DNA of 64,000 nucleotides, taken from Vulcanisaeta sp. JCM 16161 (GTDB lineage Archaea > Thermoproteota > Thermoprotei > Thermoproteales > Thermocladiaceae). Positions 19,158-28,899 of this stretch are shown here, piece by piece. A program made the position numbers and the translations under genes. The notes beneath the pieces were generated by a model, which worked only from the letters and a program-made list of their open reading frames with translations, was not told where the DNA came from and made no database searches. The stretch lies in contig NZ_BBDO01000002.1 in assembly GCF_001316285.1 (NCBI RefSeq), positions 186,001 to 250,000 of the forward strand. Direction: 5' to 3'. Position 1 is the stretch's first letter, and the number at the start of each line of letters is the position of its first letter.

Positions 19158-20436
19158 CCAATCAATGACCTACTCCTATGGGCAACGTGTTGGAGTATTA
19201 ACGATAATGACGCTATTAAGCCCCTCTCCTCATCAATGCTTCCCCTAAATGACTTGATAATTGACACCACCTCCTGATCCAAATCCTTAATATTAATACT
19301 TAAGTCAGATCCAAACAATGTGTAATTCCTGGTCATTGATGCCTTATTAACACCCAGTACCTTGGAAACCTCATCAGCAAGTTTCTCGCCGACCAACCTA
19401 CCCGTTGTGAACTTGCCGCCGATGACCGAGACGAGGTTCCCTGGCTTATCATGCCTAACAACCATGAAGTCCCTGGTGGCCTCCCTCCCAGTAGCCCCCG
19501 GTATACTTATTAACGGCCTAACAGATGCGTAGGCCCTAACAATGGGTTCCCTCGCTAATGCAGGGACCATTTGAGAACCCTCTGACGTTAGAAAATCAAT
19601 GTCATCCTTAGCTATTGTTAGGTTGTCTGGATCCTCTATGATTACTGCCGTGGTTCCCATAATCGATGCTGAACCATACGGCACTAATATGTCACCATCT
19701 GATGGAGGTCTCATCCTATTAATGACCCTCCTCGTTAATCTATGCCTATAAACCACCATAACGCCCATCGTGGGCATTATATCAACGCTTATACCAGCCA
19801 TACTAGCAATACGCCCAGCCCAGGGACCAGCCGCATTAACAAAAACCCTTGCATTAACATGCTTAACATCACCCTTAACATTATCCTTAACCTTCACACT
19901 CGTTATCTCGTTATTGTTAATATCGAAGCCCACGACCTCGGCACCCTGAATTATCAATGCACCTTCAATGTATGCCGATATAGCCGCACTCATTAGTAAT
20001 TCCCTCGCATAGACTACCTTATCAGGAACCTCAATCACCGCCTTAACCTCAGGATTTAGGTTAGGCTCCTCCCTAATTGCTTCTTTAACGTCGACAATCC
20101 TATAATCAATGTTAGCCCTCCTTAAACTACTAACGAACTCCTCCTGGAAGTCCAGGTCATCCTTCGTAATCGCCACGAAGTAACCACCAGTATCATCAAC
20201 CGCGTGAGGAGCTATCCTGGCAACGACCCTATTCTCCTCCGCACACTCAACAGCGGCCTTTGGATCCGTGACCACGTACCTAGCACCACTATGTAGCAGA
20301 CCATGCATTTTACCCGACGTGCCACCACCAATGACCCCTCTTTCAAGGAGTATAACCTTCAATCCCCTAAGGCTAGATCCAACGCTGTAAATACGCCGTT
20401 AACCCCACCGCCGATCACGGCTACGTCAAACTCCAT
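19148..20436 (-). CDS. glpA: FAD-dependent glycerol-3-phosphate dehydrogenase, frameshifted
   Basis: Oxidises glycerol-3-phosphate to dihydroxyacetone phosphate and passes electrons to the membrane pool. The N-terminal FAD motif is VAVIGGGVNG, encoded just after the ATG at 20436; then GGGTSGKMHGLLHSGARY, the typical GlpA/GlpD block, follows. A FVNAAGPWAGRIA block lies near residue 195 and a VIGGKFTTGR block near residue 345. The frame breaks near 20367 (one base lost in an AGG run), joining cleanly if repaired. The start ATG shares a base with the stop of the upstream gene (TAATG), indicating coupled translation. About 429 residues. Confidence 0.93.
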
Positions 20437-21164
20437 TACCAAGTCACCTTACTGGTCTTAACAACTCGTAAAATCCTGTCCGGATAATTACTAGTAATGT
20501 CATCAATGCCCATATCGACGAGACGCTTTGCCTCCTCCTCATCATTCACAGTCCAGGCACCAACCTTTAGACCAAGCCTATGTGCCATTTCAATGCCCCT
20601 CTCATCGATTAGGTCGTGGGATGCATGAAGCCATTGTGCATTCAATTTCTTAGCAATGTCTATGAACCAGTTAATCCTACCGATAAATATTATGCCAATC
20701 TCTATGTCCCCATCAACAGCCCTGACGTTGCTCAGGGCATCAAAATCGAAGGAAATTATTTGAGCATCCACACCGTACTTCCTAATTAACTCAACAACCT
20801 TCTTCTCAATGCCAGGGTAGTAATCACTACCACGCTTAATCTCAACCTTATACTTAATCCTCCTACCAAACTCCCTAAATACCTCCTCAAGTGTTGGAAT
20901 AGCAACACCACGCCACTTACCACCAAACCTGGCACTAGCGTCGAGTTTCTTAATCTCCGCCAGGGTTAAGTCCTTAACAAAGCCGCTACCGTTTGTCGTC
21001 CTATCAACCGTGAAGTCATGAATAACCACGACCTCACCATCCCTAGTCATGTGAACATCAAGCTCAACACCATCAACACCCATGTCAATGGCCATCCTAA
21101 ACGAGGGCAACGTATTCTCAGGGGCATAACCCATGGCGCCCCTATGCCCAAAGACCAAAACCAT
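20436..21164 (-). CDS. glpQ: glycerophosphodiester phosphodiesterase
   Basis: Hydrolyses glycerophosphodiesters to glycerol-3-phosphate and an alcohol. 242 residues, intact. The GDPD signature is complete: FGHRGAMGYAPENTL at the N terminus with the catalytic histidine, ELDVHMTRDGEVVVIHD near residue 38 with the metal-binding E/D and second histidine, and KYKVEIKRG near 108. No signal peptide, so it is cytoplasmic. The stop overlaps the start of the dehydrogenase gene, so product passes directly to the next enzyme. Confidence 0.95.
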   Translation of the reverse strand: MVLVFGHRGAMGYAPENTLPSFRMAIDMGVDGVELDVHMTRDGEVVVIHDFTVDRTTNGSGFVKDLTLAEIKKLDASARFGGKWRGVAIPTLEEVFREFGRRIKYKVEIKRGSDYYPGIEKKVVELIRKYGVDAQIISFDFDALSNVRAVDGDIEIGIIFIGRINWFIDIAKKLNAQWLHASHDLIDERGIEMAHRLGLKVGAWTVNDEEEAKRLVDMGIDDITSNYPDRILRVVKTSKVTW

Positions 21165-21206
21165 ATCTTTATCGTTTTAACTTAAAGCGATTACAGTAAT
21201 TAAACA

Positions 21207-22643
21207 TTACTGATGCCTTTCAACACCTGGAATCTCAAGTCTTGGATGTAGGCTTGGTGCTCTAGTTCTGGCTATGGCTATCAACTCAAGGGGAATGCCC
21301 TTAGTCTCTGGCGTGAAGAATATCGTGAAGATAAACGCGATAAATGTTACTGCAAATAGGAACTCAAAGAATGTTAACTTACCGATGGCTAAAGCAATGT
21401 ATGGGAACTCAAAGGCGCTTAAGAACGATACGAATCTCGTTATCGCAGTTGCGGAGCCCATTGATGTAGATCTTAACTTTGTTGGGAATAACTCAATTGC
21501 GTAAAGCCCCATCGTATTTCCTGGACCCAGGTTACCAATACCATATCATAGTATAAGCCCTATAACACCAATAATTAATGCCAATAATGTAAACGCGCTC
21601 TGCCAAATGGCGGCTAAGGCGACGAATAACATGCCAAGGCAGAACCACCAAAACCAATTAACTGCAACTTCCTCCTACCCCAAACATCATTCAGAAATGC
21701 AGCCCCTAAAGCTCCTAAGAAGCCAGGTATGTATAGCAATGATGAAAGAAGTATTGCCAGCGCCCCCTTGAACCCGAGCATCGCAAGTATTGCAGGTGCG
21801 TATAATCCAAAACCGTAAGAACCAATATCATATAGTATCCATTGCGTCCACACAATTGCCGTCCTCTTAGCAAAATCACCCTTGAATAGCCAGCGCCAAT
21901 CACCTGGTCTTACCTGATCCATTAATTTCCTCTCAATTTCTATTAATTTACTCAATTCCTCCTCAGTTAAGCCGGTAACTACAGAAAGTCTCTTTGCCTC
22001 TGTAACAGCATCCTCAGTACCCTGTACGGCGACTCTCCATCTCGAAGACTCGGGCATGCTAGCCTTAGCACTACAGTAATTAGTGCTGGTATGGCGCCAA
22101 GGCCAAGAGCCCAGCGCCACCCAATAATGGGATTCCAAATATAGAGATAATACCCGATTAAGAAGGAAACCAGAGCTCCAATACTCCAGAAGGACCAAAC
22201 CCAGCCATAGCCCATACCCCTCCTACCCGTTGGTACATCTCAGTAGCATACACGGGGCTTAAGGAATAATCAGCACCAACGCCCCAACCAACAAAGAATC
22301 TAAAAATAATTAATTGAATAATATCGTTAGCAACCGCACTGAGTACGGCAAATATTACGAAAAACAATAAATCCCAAACATATAAGTACCTACGCCCAAG
22401 TCTGTCAGAGTAATGACCGAATATTATCGCACCAACCATAGCACCTAATAACGCGGCCCCACTCACGAAGCCAAGTTCTAAACTAGTATAATGCCAAAAC
22501 TTAAACTGAAGAAGAGCGTAAGTGAAAACACTGATCACGCTAAGATCATACCCATCTAAGAAGTAATCCATTGCTGATAAAACCGTATATGTACTTCTTT
22601 TAGGCAACTTCTGAATGTTCATATAAAGGCGGCCGATGAACAT
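21207..22643 (-). CDS. MFS transporter, multiple frameshifts
   Basis: A major facilitator protein of about 475 residues, probably twelve helices. The N-terminal MDYFLDGYDLSVISVF segment and the GHYSDRLGRRYLY loop (MFS motif A between helices 2 and 3) resemble phosphate:H+ and sugar:H+ symporters; ELFPTKLRSTSMG and a PETKG tail match the C-terminal half. Frames change near 22205, 22000 and 21540. Placed between glpK and glpQ, so it likely imports glycerol phosphates, glycerophosphodiesters or glycerol; the substrate is an inference from context. Start ATG 22643 or 22622. Confidence 0.85.
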
Positions 22644-22658
22644 TATTTTTAAGTATTG

Positions 22659-22670
22659 CCTTTATATATT
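22659..22670 (-). promoter_or_regulatory. TATA box for MFS/glp transcript
   Basis: On the minus strand an AATATATAAAGG box ends 16-27 nt before the ATG at 22643. It suggests that MFS, glpQ, glpA and the SRPBCC gene form a transcript separate from glpK, which lies upstream beyond an AT-rich gap. Confidence 0.5.
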
Positions 22671-22747
22671 TAATTTATTATTATTTTTTTCGTAAAATAT
22701 TTTTACTATTAATAAATATATTATGACTATATATTATTCCTTATGTT

Positions 22748-24324
22748 TCACCTATAATCCATAGGCCACGGGACCTCCTTAGCCCAGCCCAGGGCTCTCT
22801 GTACGGCTGCCCTCCAGCCCCTGTACAACCGCTCTCTCGTTTCTATGTCCATCCTCGGCTTAAATACCCTATCCAATTTCCAGTTCCTGGCAATTTCATC
22901 TAGGTTTTTCCAAAGACCAACTGCTAAACCAGCCAGGTAAGCCGCACCCAGCGATGTTGTTTCAAATATGACAGGTCTCCAGACCTCAATACCCGTTATG
23001 TCGGCCTGGAACTGCATTAGGAAGTTATTCCTAGCGGCGCCACCATCGACCTTGATCCTCGGTATTTTAATCCCCGTGTCGCTCATCATGGCCTCAAGAA
23101 CATCCCTATTTAGGTACGCTATTGCCTCAAGGACAGCCCTGGCAATGTGCTTCCTCTCCGTACCACGCGTAATGCCTATTATAAGCCCACGGGCATGTTG
23201 GTCCCAATACGGCGCACCAAGTCCCGTGAACGCTGGTACGAAGTAAACGCCACCGGTATCAGGGGCTGAGGCTGCCAATGCTCTATCTCGTCAGAAACCT
23301 CTATTATCTTAAGACCATCCCTCAACCACTGCACCGCCGCTCCAGTTATGAATATGCTACCCTCAAGCGCGTACATAGCCTTACCCTCCTCAATGGAATA
23401 ATAAACCGTAGTCAATAAATTCGCCTTAGACCTTACCGGCGAGTCCCCAATATTCATCAGTATGAAGTTGCCGGTGCCGTAGGTCGACTTAACCTCACCA
23501 ACCTCAAAACCAGCCTGCCCAAAGAGAGCCGCCTGTTGATCACCGGCATCGCCACAAACCGGAACACTCACGCCACCAAGTATTTGAGAGACCTCTGGGC
23601 CCGTATAACCATATATCCTACTATCGCTCGATGGCCTTGGTAAGGGTAGTATGTCCCTGGGTATCTTACCTTCAATCTCGAGTAACTCATCATCCCAGTC
23701 AAGCTTATGGATGTTAAATATCATGGTCCTGGATGCATTGCTATAGTCAGTAACATGTGCACCGCCTCTCTCGGGTGTTAATACATCCTTATTACCCCTA
23801 GTTAGGTTCCAAATTAACCAGGTATCGATAGTGCCAAAGACCACCTCGCCTTTCTTGGCTCTGTCCCTAAGTCCAGGTACATTATCAAGGAGCCACCAAA
23901 TCTTTGACCCAGAGAAATAAGCGTCTGGAACGAGGCCTGTCCTCTCCTGGATCACACCCAGGTAATTCTGCTTTAAGTAGTCAACCATAGATGATGTCCT
24001 TCTGTCCTGCCAGACAATGGCGTTGTAGACCGGTTGTCCATTCCTTGGATCCCAAATAACCGTGGTCTCACGCTGATTAGTAACTCCAATCGCCGCTATT
24101 TCCCTCGGGTCAACCCTTGCGAATTCAAGGACCTCCTTAATCACGAGCCTGGTCTTCTCCCAAATCTCCAGCGGATTATGCTCGACCCAGGCAGGTTTGG
24201 GGTAGATCTGGGCATGCTCGTGATATGCATAGCCTATTATTGAGCCGTCCTGGGAAATCAATGCTGCCCTCGTACCGGTGGTTCCCTGGTCAATGACTAA
24301 TACAAACCTCTTTTCGTGCGTCAT
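22748..24324 (-). CDS. glpK: glycerol kinase, frameshifted
   Basis: Phosphorylates glycerol to glycerol-3-phosphate. About 525 residues, slightly longer than the usual 500. FGGY kinase signatures are clear: [14 protein letters not shown] at the N terminus, the [13 protein letters not shown] block near residue 80, [13 protein letters not shown] near 265 and [13 protein letters not shown] near 335, then [12 protein letters not shown]. The frame breaks near 23265 and the two halves overlap in protein sequence as expected for one gene. Start ATG 24324. First gene of the glycerol cluster. Confidence 0.95.
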
Positions 24325-24407
24325 GACTTAACAATTAATACACCGTATTTTAGGATTAACCCGATGTGGATATTGCTTATTAATTAAGGAGCGATGTTAC
24401 CCAAATC

Positions 24408-25430
24408 GTGGAGATTGGGCACTTCACATGGCTGAGAACCCACAGGGCTAGGTATGACGTGTCGAGCAGCGGTGTTAAGCCAATACCGCTGGATGATGTG
24501 GTAAAGCTTGGTGAGGTAGGTAATTTCATGGAGGATTTAATGAGCGTTTACGGTGTTGATAGGAAGAACCTGGCTATTACGCATGGTACGCAGGAGGGTA
24601 ATTTCGCAGCATTAACTGCATTAAGGGAGTTGGGACTTGTTGAACGCGTGGTTACCGTAATACCTGAGTATGAACCAATTAGGGTGTTACCAGGTTTTCT
24701 TCATTTAAGGCAGGTGGAACTTAGCATTAATGAATCATTGACTGAGCTGCTTAACCATATCGAGAAAGGCTCTACGCTCTTCTTCTCAAATCCAAATAAT
24801 CCACTTGGCGTGTTCCTTAGTAAGAAATTGCTTTGGGAATTGAGTGATGAGTTGAGGAGGAGGAATGCCTACGCTGTTATTGACTCGATATTCCTGGAGT
24901 TCGTGGAGAGGGACTTGAGGGACCTACCCACGGAGAATGTTGTCTTTACCTTCAGCACATCAAAGTTCTACACAATGAGCGAGCTTAAGGTTGGTTGGGT
25001 CGTCGGTGACGATAGGGTGATAAGGGAGATTAATGGAATAATTGACTTAGTTAGCCCATTAGTTATTGACTTAAACCTGAGGTATGCATCAATACTCATA
25101 CGGAATAGGAACTGGGTCAGGGAAAGGAATCTTGGTATTATAATACCGAATGTCGATATCATGAGGAGGGTGATGGGTGATGTCCGTGATTATGCAGACA
25201 TTAGTTATGTGGAGTACATGCCAATATTATACATGAGGATTAAGTGCAATGGGGTTTCAGGAACATCCCTTGCGAATGAATTATTGAGTAGGAATGTCCT
25301 GACAGTGCCTGGGCATTACTTCGGTAGGGATGATGGCATTAGGGTTGGGTTAGGGTCTGTGAGTAGTGAGGACTTTGAGGAGGCCATGAAGATAATAATG
25401 AACGTGACTTATGAAAAATGCCGAAGATAA
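24408..25430 (+). CDS. class I/II PLP-dependent aminotransferase
   Basis: 340 residues of the fold type I family. THGTQEGNFAALTAL is the cofactor phosphate-binding region near residue 60, FFSNPNNPLGVF near 125 holds the conserved asparagine, YAVIDSIFLEFVE near 158 the aspartate, and FSTSKFYTMSELKVGWVVG near 185 the PLP lysine. Resembles histidinol-phosphate or cobalamin-type aminotransferases; the substrate is not clear. Start GTG 24408, divergent from glpK across 83 nt. Confidence 0.88.
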   Translation: MEIGHFTWLRTHRARYDVSSSGVKPIPLDDVVKLGEVGNFMEDLMSVYGVDRKNLAITHGTQEGNFAALTALRELGLVERVVTVIPEYEPIRVLPGFLHLRQVELSINESLTELLNHIEKGSTLFFSNPNNPLGVFLSKKLLWELSDELRRRNAYAVIDSIFLEFVERDLRDLPTENVVFTFSTSKFYTMSELKVGWVVGDDRVIREINGIIDLVSPLVIDLNLRYASILIRNRNWVRERNLGIIIPNVDIMRRVMGDVRDYADISYVEYMPILYMRIKCNGVSGTSLANELLSRNVLTVPGHYFGRDDGIRVGLGSVSSEDFEEAMKIIMNVTYEKCRR

Positions 25431-25435
25431 ACTGT

Positions 25436-25515
25436 GCTGGGGGAGCCCCATGACCCGACGGGTACCGATTCACGGGCCCGCGGTTTCGCGGGTCTTATCG
25501 GCGCGGGGAACCATT
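25436..25515. ncRNA. GC-rich structured RNA candidate
   Basis: This 80-nt intergenic stretch is roughly three-quarters G+C in a genome near half that. It folds into stacked hairpins: TGGGG/CCCCA with a triloop, ACCC/GGGT with a triloop, and CCCGCG/CGCGGG with a GTTT tetraloop inside a CCGAT/ATCGG helix. In hyperthermophiles such islands usually mark stable RNAs. It is not a tRNA, 5S, SRP or RNase P RNA as far as I can see; an H/ACA-like guide is one option. Strand is not determined. Confidence 0.45.
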
Positions 25516-25584
25516 ATCAATGTAAGGTATTAGTCAAATAAGCTTTACTGAGGATTTCCGACGTGATCATTTCCGTGCAATGGG

Positions 25585-25594
25585 TATTTAAATA
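25585..25594 (+). promoter_or_regulatory. TATA box for small membrane ORF
   Basis: TATTTAAATA ends 20 nt before the GTG at 25614, the position expected for a leaderless transcript, which supports the small gene as real. Confidence 0.4.
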
Positions 25595-25613
25595 GGCCAA
25601 GTGAGGAATTACC

Positions 25614-25862
25614 GTGGACTTAAAGGTAATTATCATATCAATAACTGTATCATTACTGATAATAGCCGTGGCGATGATTATTCATTGGTTAAATACTGCA
25701 TATGGGCATGTACATTATGAAATAGGTAGCGTTAATAATACCGTGAATCCACGGATGATTAAGAATTATTACGGCAATAATGAAATTAATTACACAGCAA
25801 TCATGACAGAGAGGGAGGCAATGGCTAGGAATAAACACGTTATTAGACCATGCGGTGCCTAA
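25614..25862 (+). CDS. small single-pass membrane protein
   Basis: 82 residues with one strong hydrophobic helix (residues about 4-28) followed by a polar Asn/Tyr-rich tail, like a membrane-anchored extracellular peptide. Start GTG 25614 with a TATA box at the leaderless distance. No homologue recognised. The tail may continue past the stop, but no clear coding signal was seen before the tRNA. Confidence 0.5.
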   Translation: MDLKVIIISITVSLLIIAVAMIIHWLNTAYGHVHYEIGSVNNTVNPRMIKNYYGNNEINYTAIMTEREAMARNKHVIRPCGA

Positions 25863-25988
25863 TCAACGACAGGGTTAATCACGGAATCCCCAACAACATC
25901 GCCAAAACACGCAATTACCAAACCATTAACTACGCAGAAACTCATCGAACACGCCATGAAAACAGACCAAAGAAAAATCAGTTCCTGG

Positions 25989-26073
25989 TGCGGGGGGTGG
26001 GATTTGAACCCACGCAGGCCTTCGCCAGCGGATCTTAAGTCCGCCCCCTTTGACCAGGCTCGGGCACCCCCGC
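25989..26073 (-). tRNA. tRNA-Leu (TAA)
   Basis: A complete class II tRNA of 85 nt. Acceptor stem GCGGGGG pairs with CCCCCGC, the anticodon loop CTTAAGA gives anticodon TAA (leucine), a long variable arm (TGGCGAAGGCCTGC region) is typical of tRNA-Leu, and the T arm GTGGG TTCAAAT CCCAC is perfect. No intron and no encoded CCA. Confidence 0.96.
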
Positions 26074-26132
26074 AGGACTAATCTTCACTACGGGATTTTT
26101 AAACCTTAAATTACCCTGATAAACATTCATTC

Positions 26133-27001
26133 CTATCTATTTCTCGATAATGGTTTTAGCACCTTCCTTGGGTTATCATCAACGATCTTCTTTATTGCCT
26201 CCTTCGGTATTGGGATGTTTAGAAATGCCTGTAGGTTCGCCTTTATGTCATAAACACCTGGTCCTGGATAATCACTCCCATATATTGATTTATCACTTAT
26301 CTCAATTAGCCTTGGTATATAATCAAGGATTCTCCTAGGTGGTATGCTCGATAGGTCAGCCATTATATTTTGCCTTATCCTGATTAATTGAAATGCTGTG
26401 GCTACCCAATTTGGCCTGCTACATGCGACATTATTATTGTTAGCCTTGGGAAGTCTACCGCAACGTCATCAACGAATATCGGATCTCCATACTTATTCCT
26501 TGCCCTTGAGAAGGCGCTGGTGCCTGTATGAATATAAACAGGCAGTCCATGGTCCTCCGCGAACTGATAAATAAGTTCAAGCTGCTTTAGACCGCCCTCC
26601 TCAGGTCTATAGGCATTTGGCTTAAGCCACATGTGCGGTGGATGAACCTTAATCGCGCTAATACCGGCCTCATACTGTTTCTCAAGCCAGTACCTAGTTT
26701 CCTCGATTGTTAATTCATTGGCCTCCACACCCCCTATAATCGCGAACCTATCGGCATAGTCTCTAACGGCATTCACAACCTTTATTGCATAATCCTCCCT
26801 GGCAATGCCTAGTTTCCTCGATGGATACGCCATAACACCTACGTAATCGATGTTCGCATCATCGAGGATCTCGACGACGTCCTTGACACTCATTGTTAAG
26901 GCTTCACGTGGTGCACCCCACTCCCTTAACGCGAAGTTCATTAATTCCTCGGTTATCGTCTCTTTAAACACTATGTGGGTGTGAGCGTCGATATAGCCCA
27001 T
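26133..27001 (-). CDS. amidohydrolase family metal enzyme, frameshifted
   Basis: A TIM-barrel amidohydrolase_2 type enzyme of about 290 residues. The N-terminal YIDAHTHI carries the first two metal histidines, IKVHPPHMW and VYIHTGT the third histidine region near residues 135 and 175, IIMSHVAG the fourth, and IYGSDYPG the aspartate near the C terminus. Members include ACMSD-like decarboxylases and lactone hydrolases. The frame breaks near 26400. TTG 27004 and ATG 27001 are possible starts; the ATG is preferred. It is divergent from a class II aldolase, suggesting a shared catabolic route. Confidence 0.85.
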
Positions 27002-27085
27002 CAATTACAGATTTATGTTAATGCTTATACGTTTTTGCGGTATATAGAGTATGTTTTTTTATGCCTATAGCATACCGCCCCTTGT

Positions 27086-27659
27086 ATGAATGAGGCATCC
27101 CTAAGGAGAATTATTGTTGAAATATTTAGGTTGGCATACGTAAGGAGGCTCGTAGACCTACTTGGCGGTAATGCAAGTGCTAGGCTAAGTAGTGATGAGG
27201 TATTGATAACACCGACGTCAATGCCGAAGGTACTCATGAAGCCGCAGAGCATTGTTAAGATTAGGCTTGATGGTACGGTGATATCCGGCGGAAACCCCAG
27301 CAGCGAGTGGAGGATGCACGTGGGTATTTACAGGGTTAGGGATGATGTGAGGTTTGTACTTCATACACATCCACCCAACATATTGGCGTTAACCAGGGCA
27401 GGCTTAAGATCGACCTATCCCTTAGCGAGGCAATTTCGTATGTTGGTGAAATTGCCGAGTTCCATATTTAAAGCCAGGAAGTGCAGAGCTTGCTGACGCA
27501 GTTAGTAAGGCGATATCTAGGAGAAATGTTACCGCGGTGATTTTAAAGAATCATGGATTGGTTACGGTGGGCTCAACACCATATGAAGCACTCAATAGGG
27601 CTGAGGTCCTTGAAAACCTCGCATATATAACGTTACTTTCAAATTGCTTTGCCAAATAA
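27086..27659 (+). CDS. class II aldolase/adducin family protein, frameshifted
   Basis: Zn-dependent aldolase-type protein of about 190 residues. LLGGNASARLSSDEVLITPT is the conserved GGN-S start, FVLHTHPPNILAL carries two metal histidines near residue 93, and LKNHGLVTVG the third near residue 155. Fuculose- or ribulose-phosphate aldolase activity is usual for the family. The frame breaks near 27425 and 27462; restoring one base at each gives AISYVGEIAE-type sequence between them. Start ATG 27086. The final stop is at 27657-27659. Confidence 0.85.
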
Positions 27660-27666
27660 TTGAAAT

Positions 27667-28370
27667 TTACAGAGTCACTAATACCTCAATCTCATCGCCA
27701 TCCCTAAGGCTAAGCCTATCCCTTAGTTTATAGGGCGATATTACCTCTATGGTGTCGGGCCCGTGGTGTGTCCTTTCAATTAGCAATACAGCACCTGGCA
27801 ACCCCTGTATTGTCGCCCTGAAGCATTTAACGCCTCCGTAGGTCCTAACGCCGTTACTAAAGCCCTCTATGTATATGCCGGGCAGTGCATCTAGGTAGAG
27901 CCTATACTTAACGTATTCGGGCTTTAACCTAACATTGAGGTTCCAGGGTATGGCTTAAACCCGAGCTTCTCGATGAACTGCTTGACATAACCGTCAAGGC
28001 TCATGTAGAAACTACCCTCACCAAGTCCAGAAACGATGTATCCAACGAGCCTAATCACTAACCTCTCATCAAGGTAATGCCTAATTGTGTCAATCACAAA
28101 TTGAAGTGCCTCAGAGGCCCTTTGCGTGAACTTAATTGCTAATTGGCCACTAATGGTGGACTTTATTATCAACCCTTCCTCAGCAAGCCTATTTATTATC
28201 TTAAATACGTTCTGAGGCGTTGTACCAATATCATTGGCAAGTCTCGTTAGGTTTATCGCAGTATAATCCTTATCATTAATCCCATACTTAACGAGAAGTA
28301 TTAGGTACGGTATTCTTCGGAGAAGCTTATAGTCAATTCCTAATGAAGCACGGCTCACGGTACTTCCCAT
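27667..28370 (-). CDS. ribK: CTP-dependent riboflavin kinase with HTH domain, frameshifted
   Basis: Archaeal enzyme that phosphorylates riboflavin to FMN using CTP. The N-terminal ~90 residues are a winged helix ([22 protein letters not shown]). The kinase domain follows: [18 protein letters not shown], a [10 protein letters not shown] block, RTYGGVKCF and an [12 protein letters not shown] block with the catalytic region, ending in a DGDEIEV strand. The frame breaks near 27935 (one C lost), which would otherwise cut off the whole second half. About 234 residues, the usual size for the fused HTH form, in which the HTH may act as a regulator. Confidence 0.93.
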
Positions 28371-28467
28371 ACACTTCGTATTGGCGTAAAGAACCTATTT
28401 ATTAACGCTTTCTCCTAATCGTGATAACCTGACTCAATAGGGATGAGACCCATGTATATCATCGTAA

Positions 28468-28518
28468 TCAGTGTGAGACAGTCTCGTCATTTTTTACGGA
28501 TTCTGCCCGCCTCATCAC
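28468..28518 (-). ncRNA. possible C/D box guide RNA
   Basis: On the minus strand GTGATGA (C, 28518-28512), TGACGA (C', 28489-28484) and CTGA (D, 28471-28468) are spaced as in archaeal C/D sRNAs, with a 12-nt guide between C' and D and a 51-nt total. A clear D' box is lacking. It lies in the 180-nt gap between ribK and a winged-helix gene. Confidence 0.35.
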
Positions 28519-28551
28519 TCAACTATCCTATTTTTATATAGATTAAAAAGC

Positions 28552-28845
28552 CTAAGCCCCCTCTGCCGATTCCTCGCCCTCCATGACCTCCTCCTTAACC
28601 TCCTGCTCAAGCGACTTAAGGGCCTCCTGGGCATTATCCGCAGCCTTCCAATAAGCCACCTTACCCCTCTTAATCTCCCTAATCAACCCATCCCTCTGAA
28701 GGAGCTTTAGTGCGTAGAAGACTTGGCTGTGGCTTAGGTTCGTCTTCTTGACAATCTCGTTTGTCGGTAATTCACCCTCCTTAATTAATAATTCAAGTAT
28801 TTCCTTCTTCCTCTCCACGATTCGTACTGTCTGTTTGCGAGGCAT
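28552..28845 (-). CDS. winged-helix DNA-binding protein
   Basis: 97 residues. A basic N terminus leads into a helix-turn-helix (TNEIVKKTNLSHSQVFYALKLLQRDGLI) and a wing (IKRGKVAYWKAA), the MarR/ArsR-like pattern, followed by an acidic helical tail rich in glutamate. Intact, start ATG 28845. Probably a transcription regulator or chromatin protein. No ligand-binding domain is present. Its target is unknown. Confidence 0.75.
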   Translation of the reverse strand: MPRKQTVRIVERKKEILELLIKEGELPTNEIVKKTNLSHSQVFYALKLLQRDGLIREIKRGKVAYWKAADNAQEALKSLEQEVKEEVMEGEESAEGA

Positions 28846-28899
28846 TACGATGATTTTTAACTAATCATTTTTAAAGATTAAGAGACCGACAAATCGATA

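Noticed and set aside
22158..22643. separate small membrane proteins in the MFS region
   Set aside because: The fragments line up in order as one MFS transporter with three frame changes.
25436..25515. RNase P, 5S or tRNA identity for the GC-rich island
   Set aside because: No conserved RNase P core sequences, no 5S loops and no T-arm sequence could be found.
25850..26038. 62-residue plus-strand reading frame ending in an RGVGFEPTQAFASGS-like sequence
   Set aside because: The last third is the reverse complement of the tRNA-Leu gene, a common false ORF. The first part has no promoter or family support.
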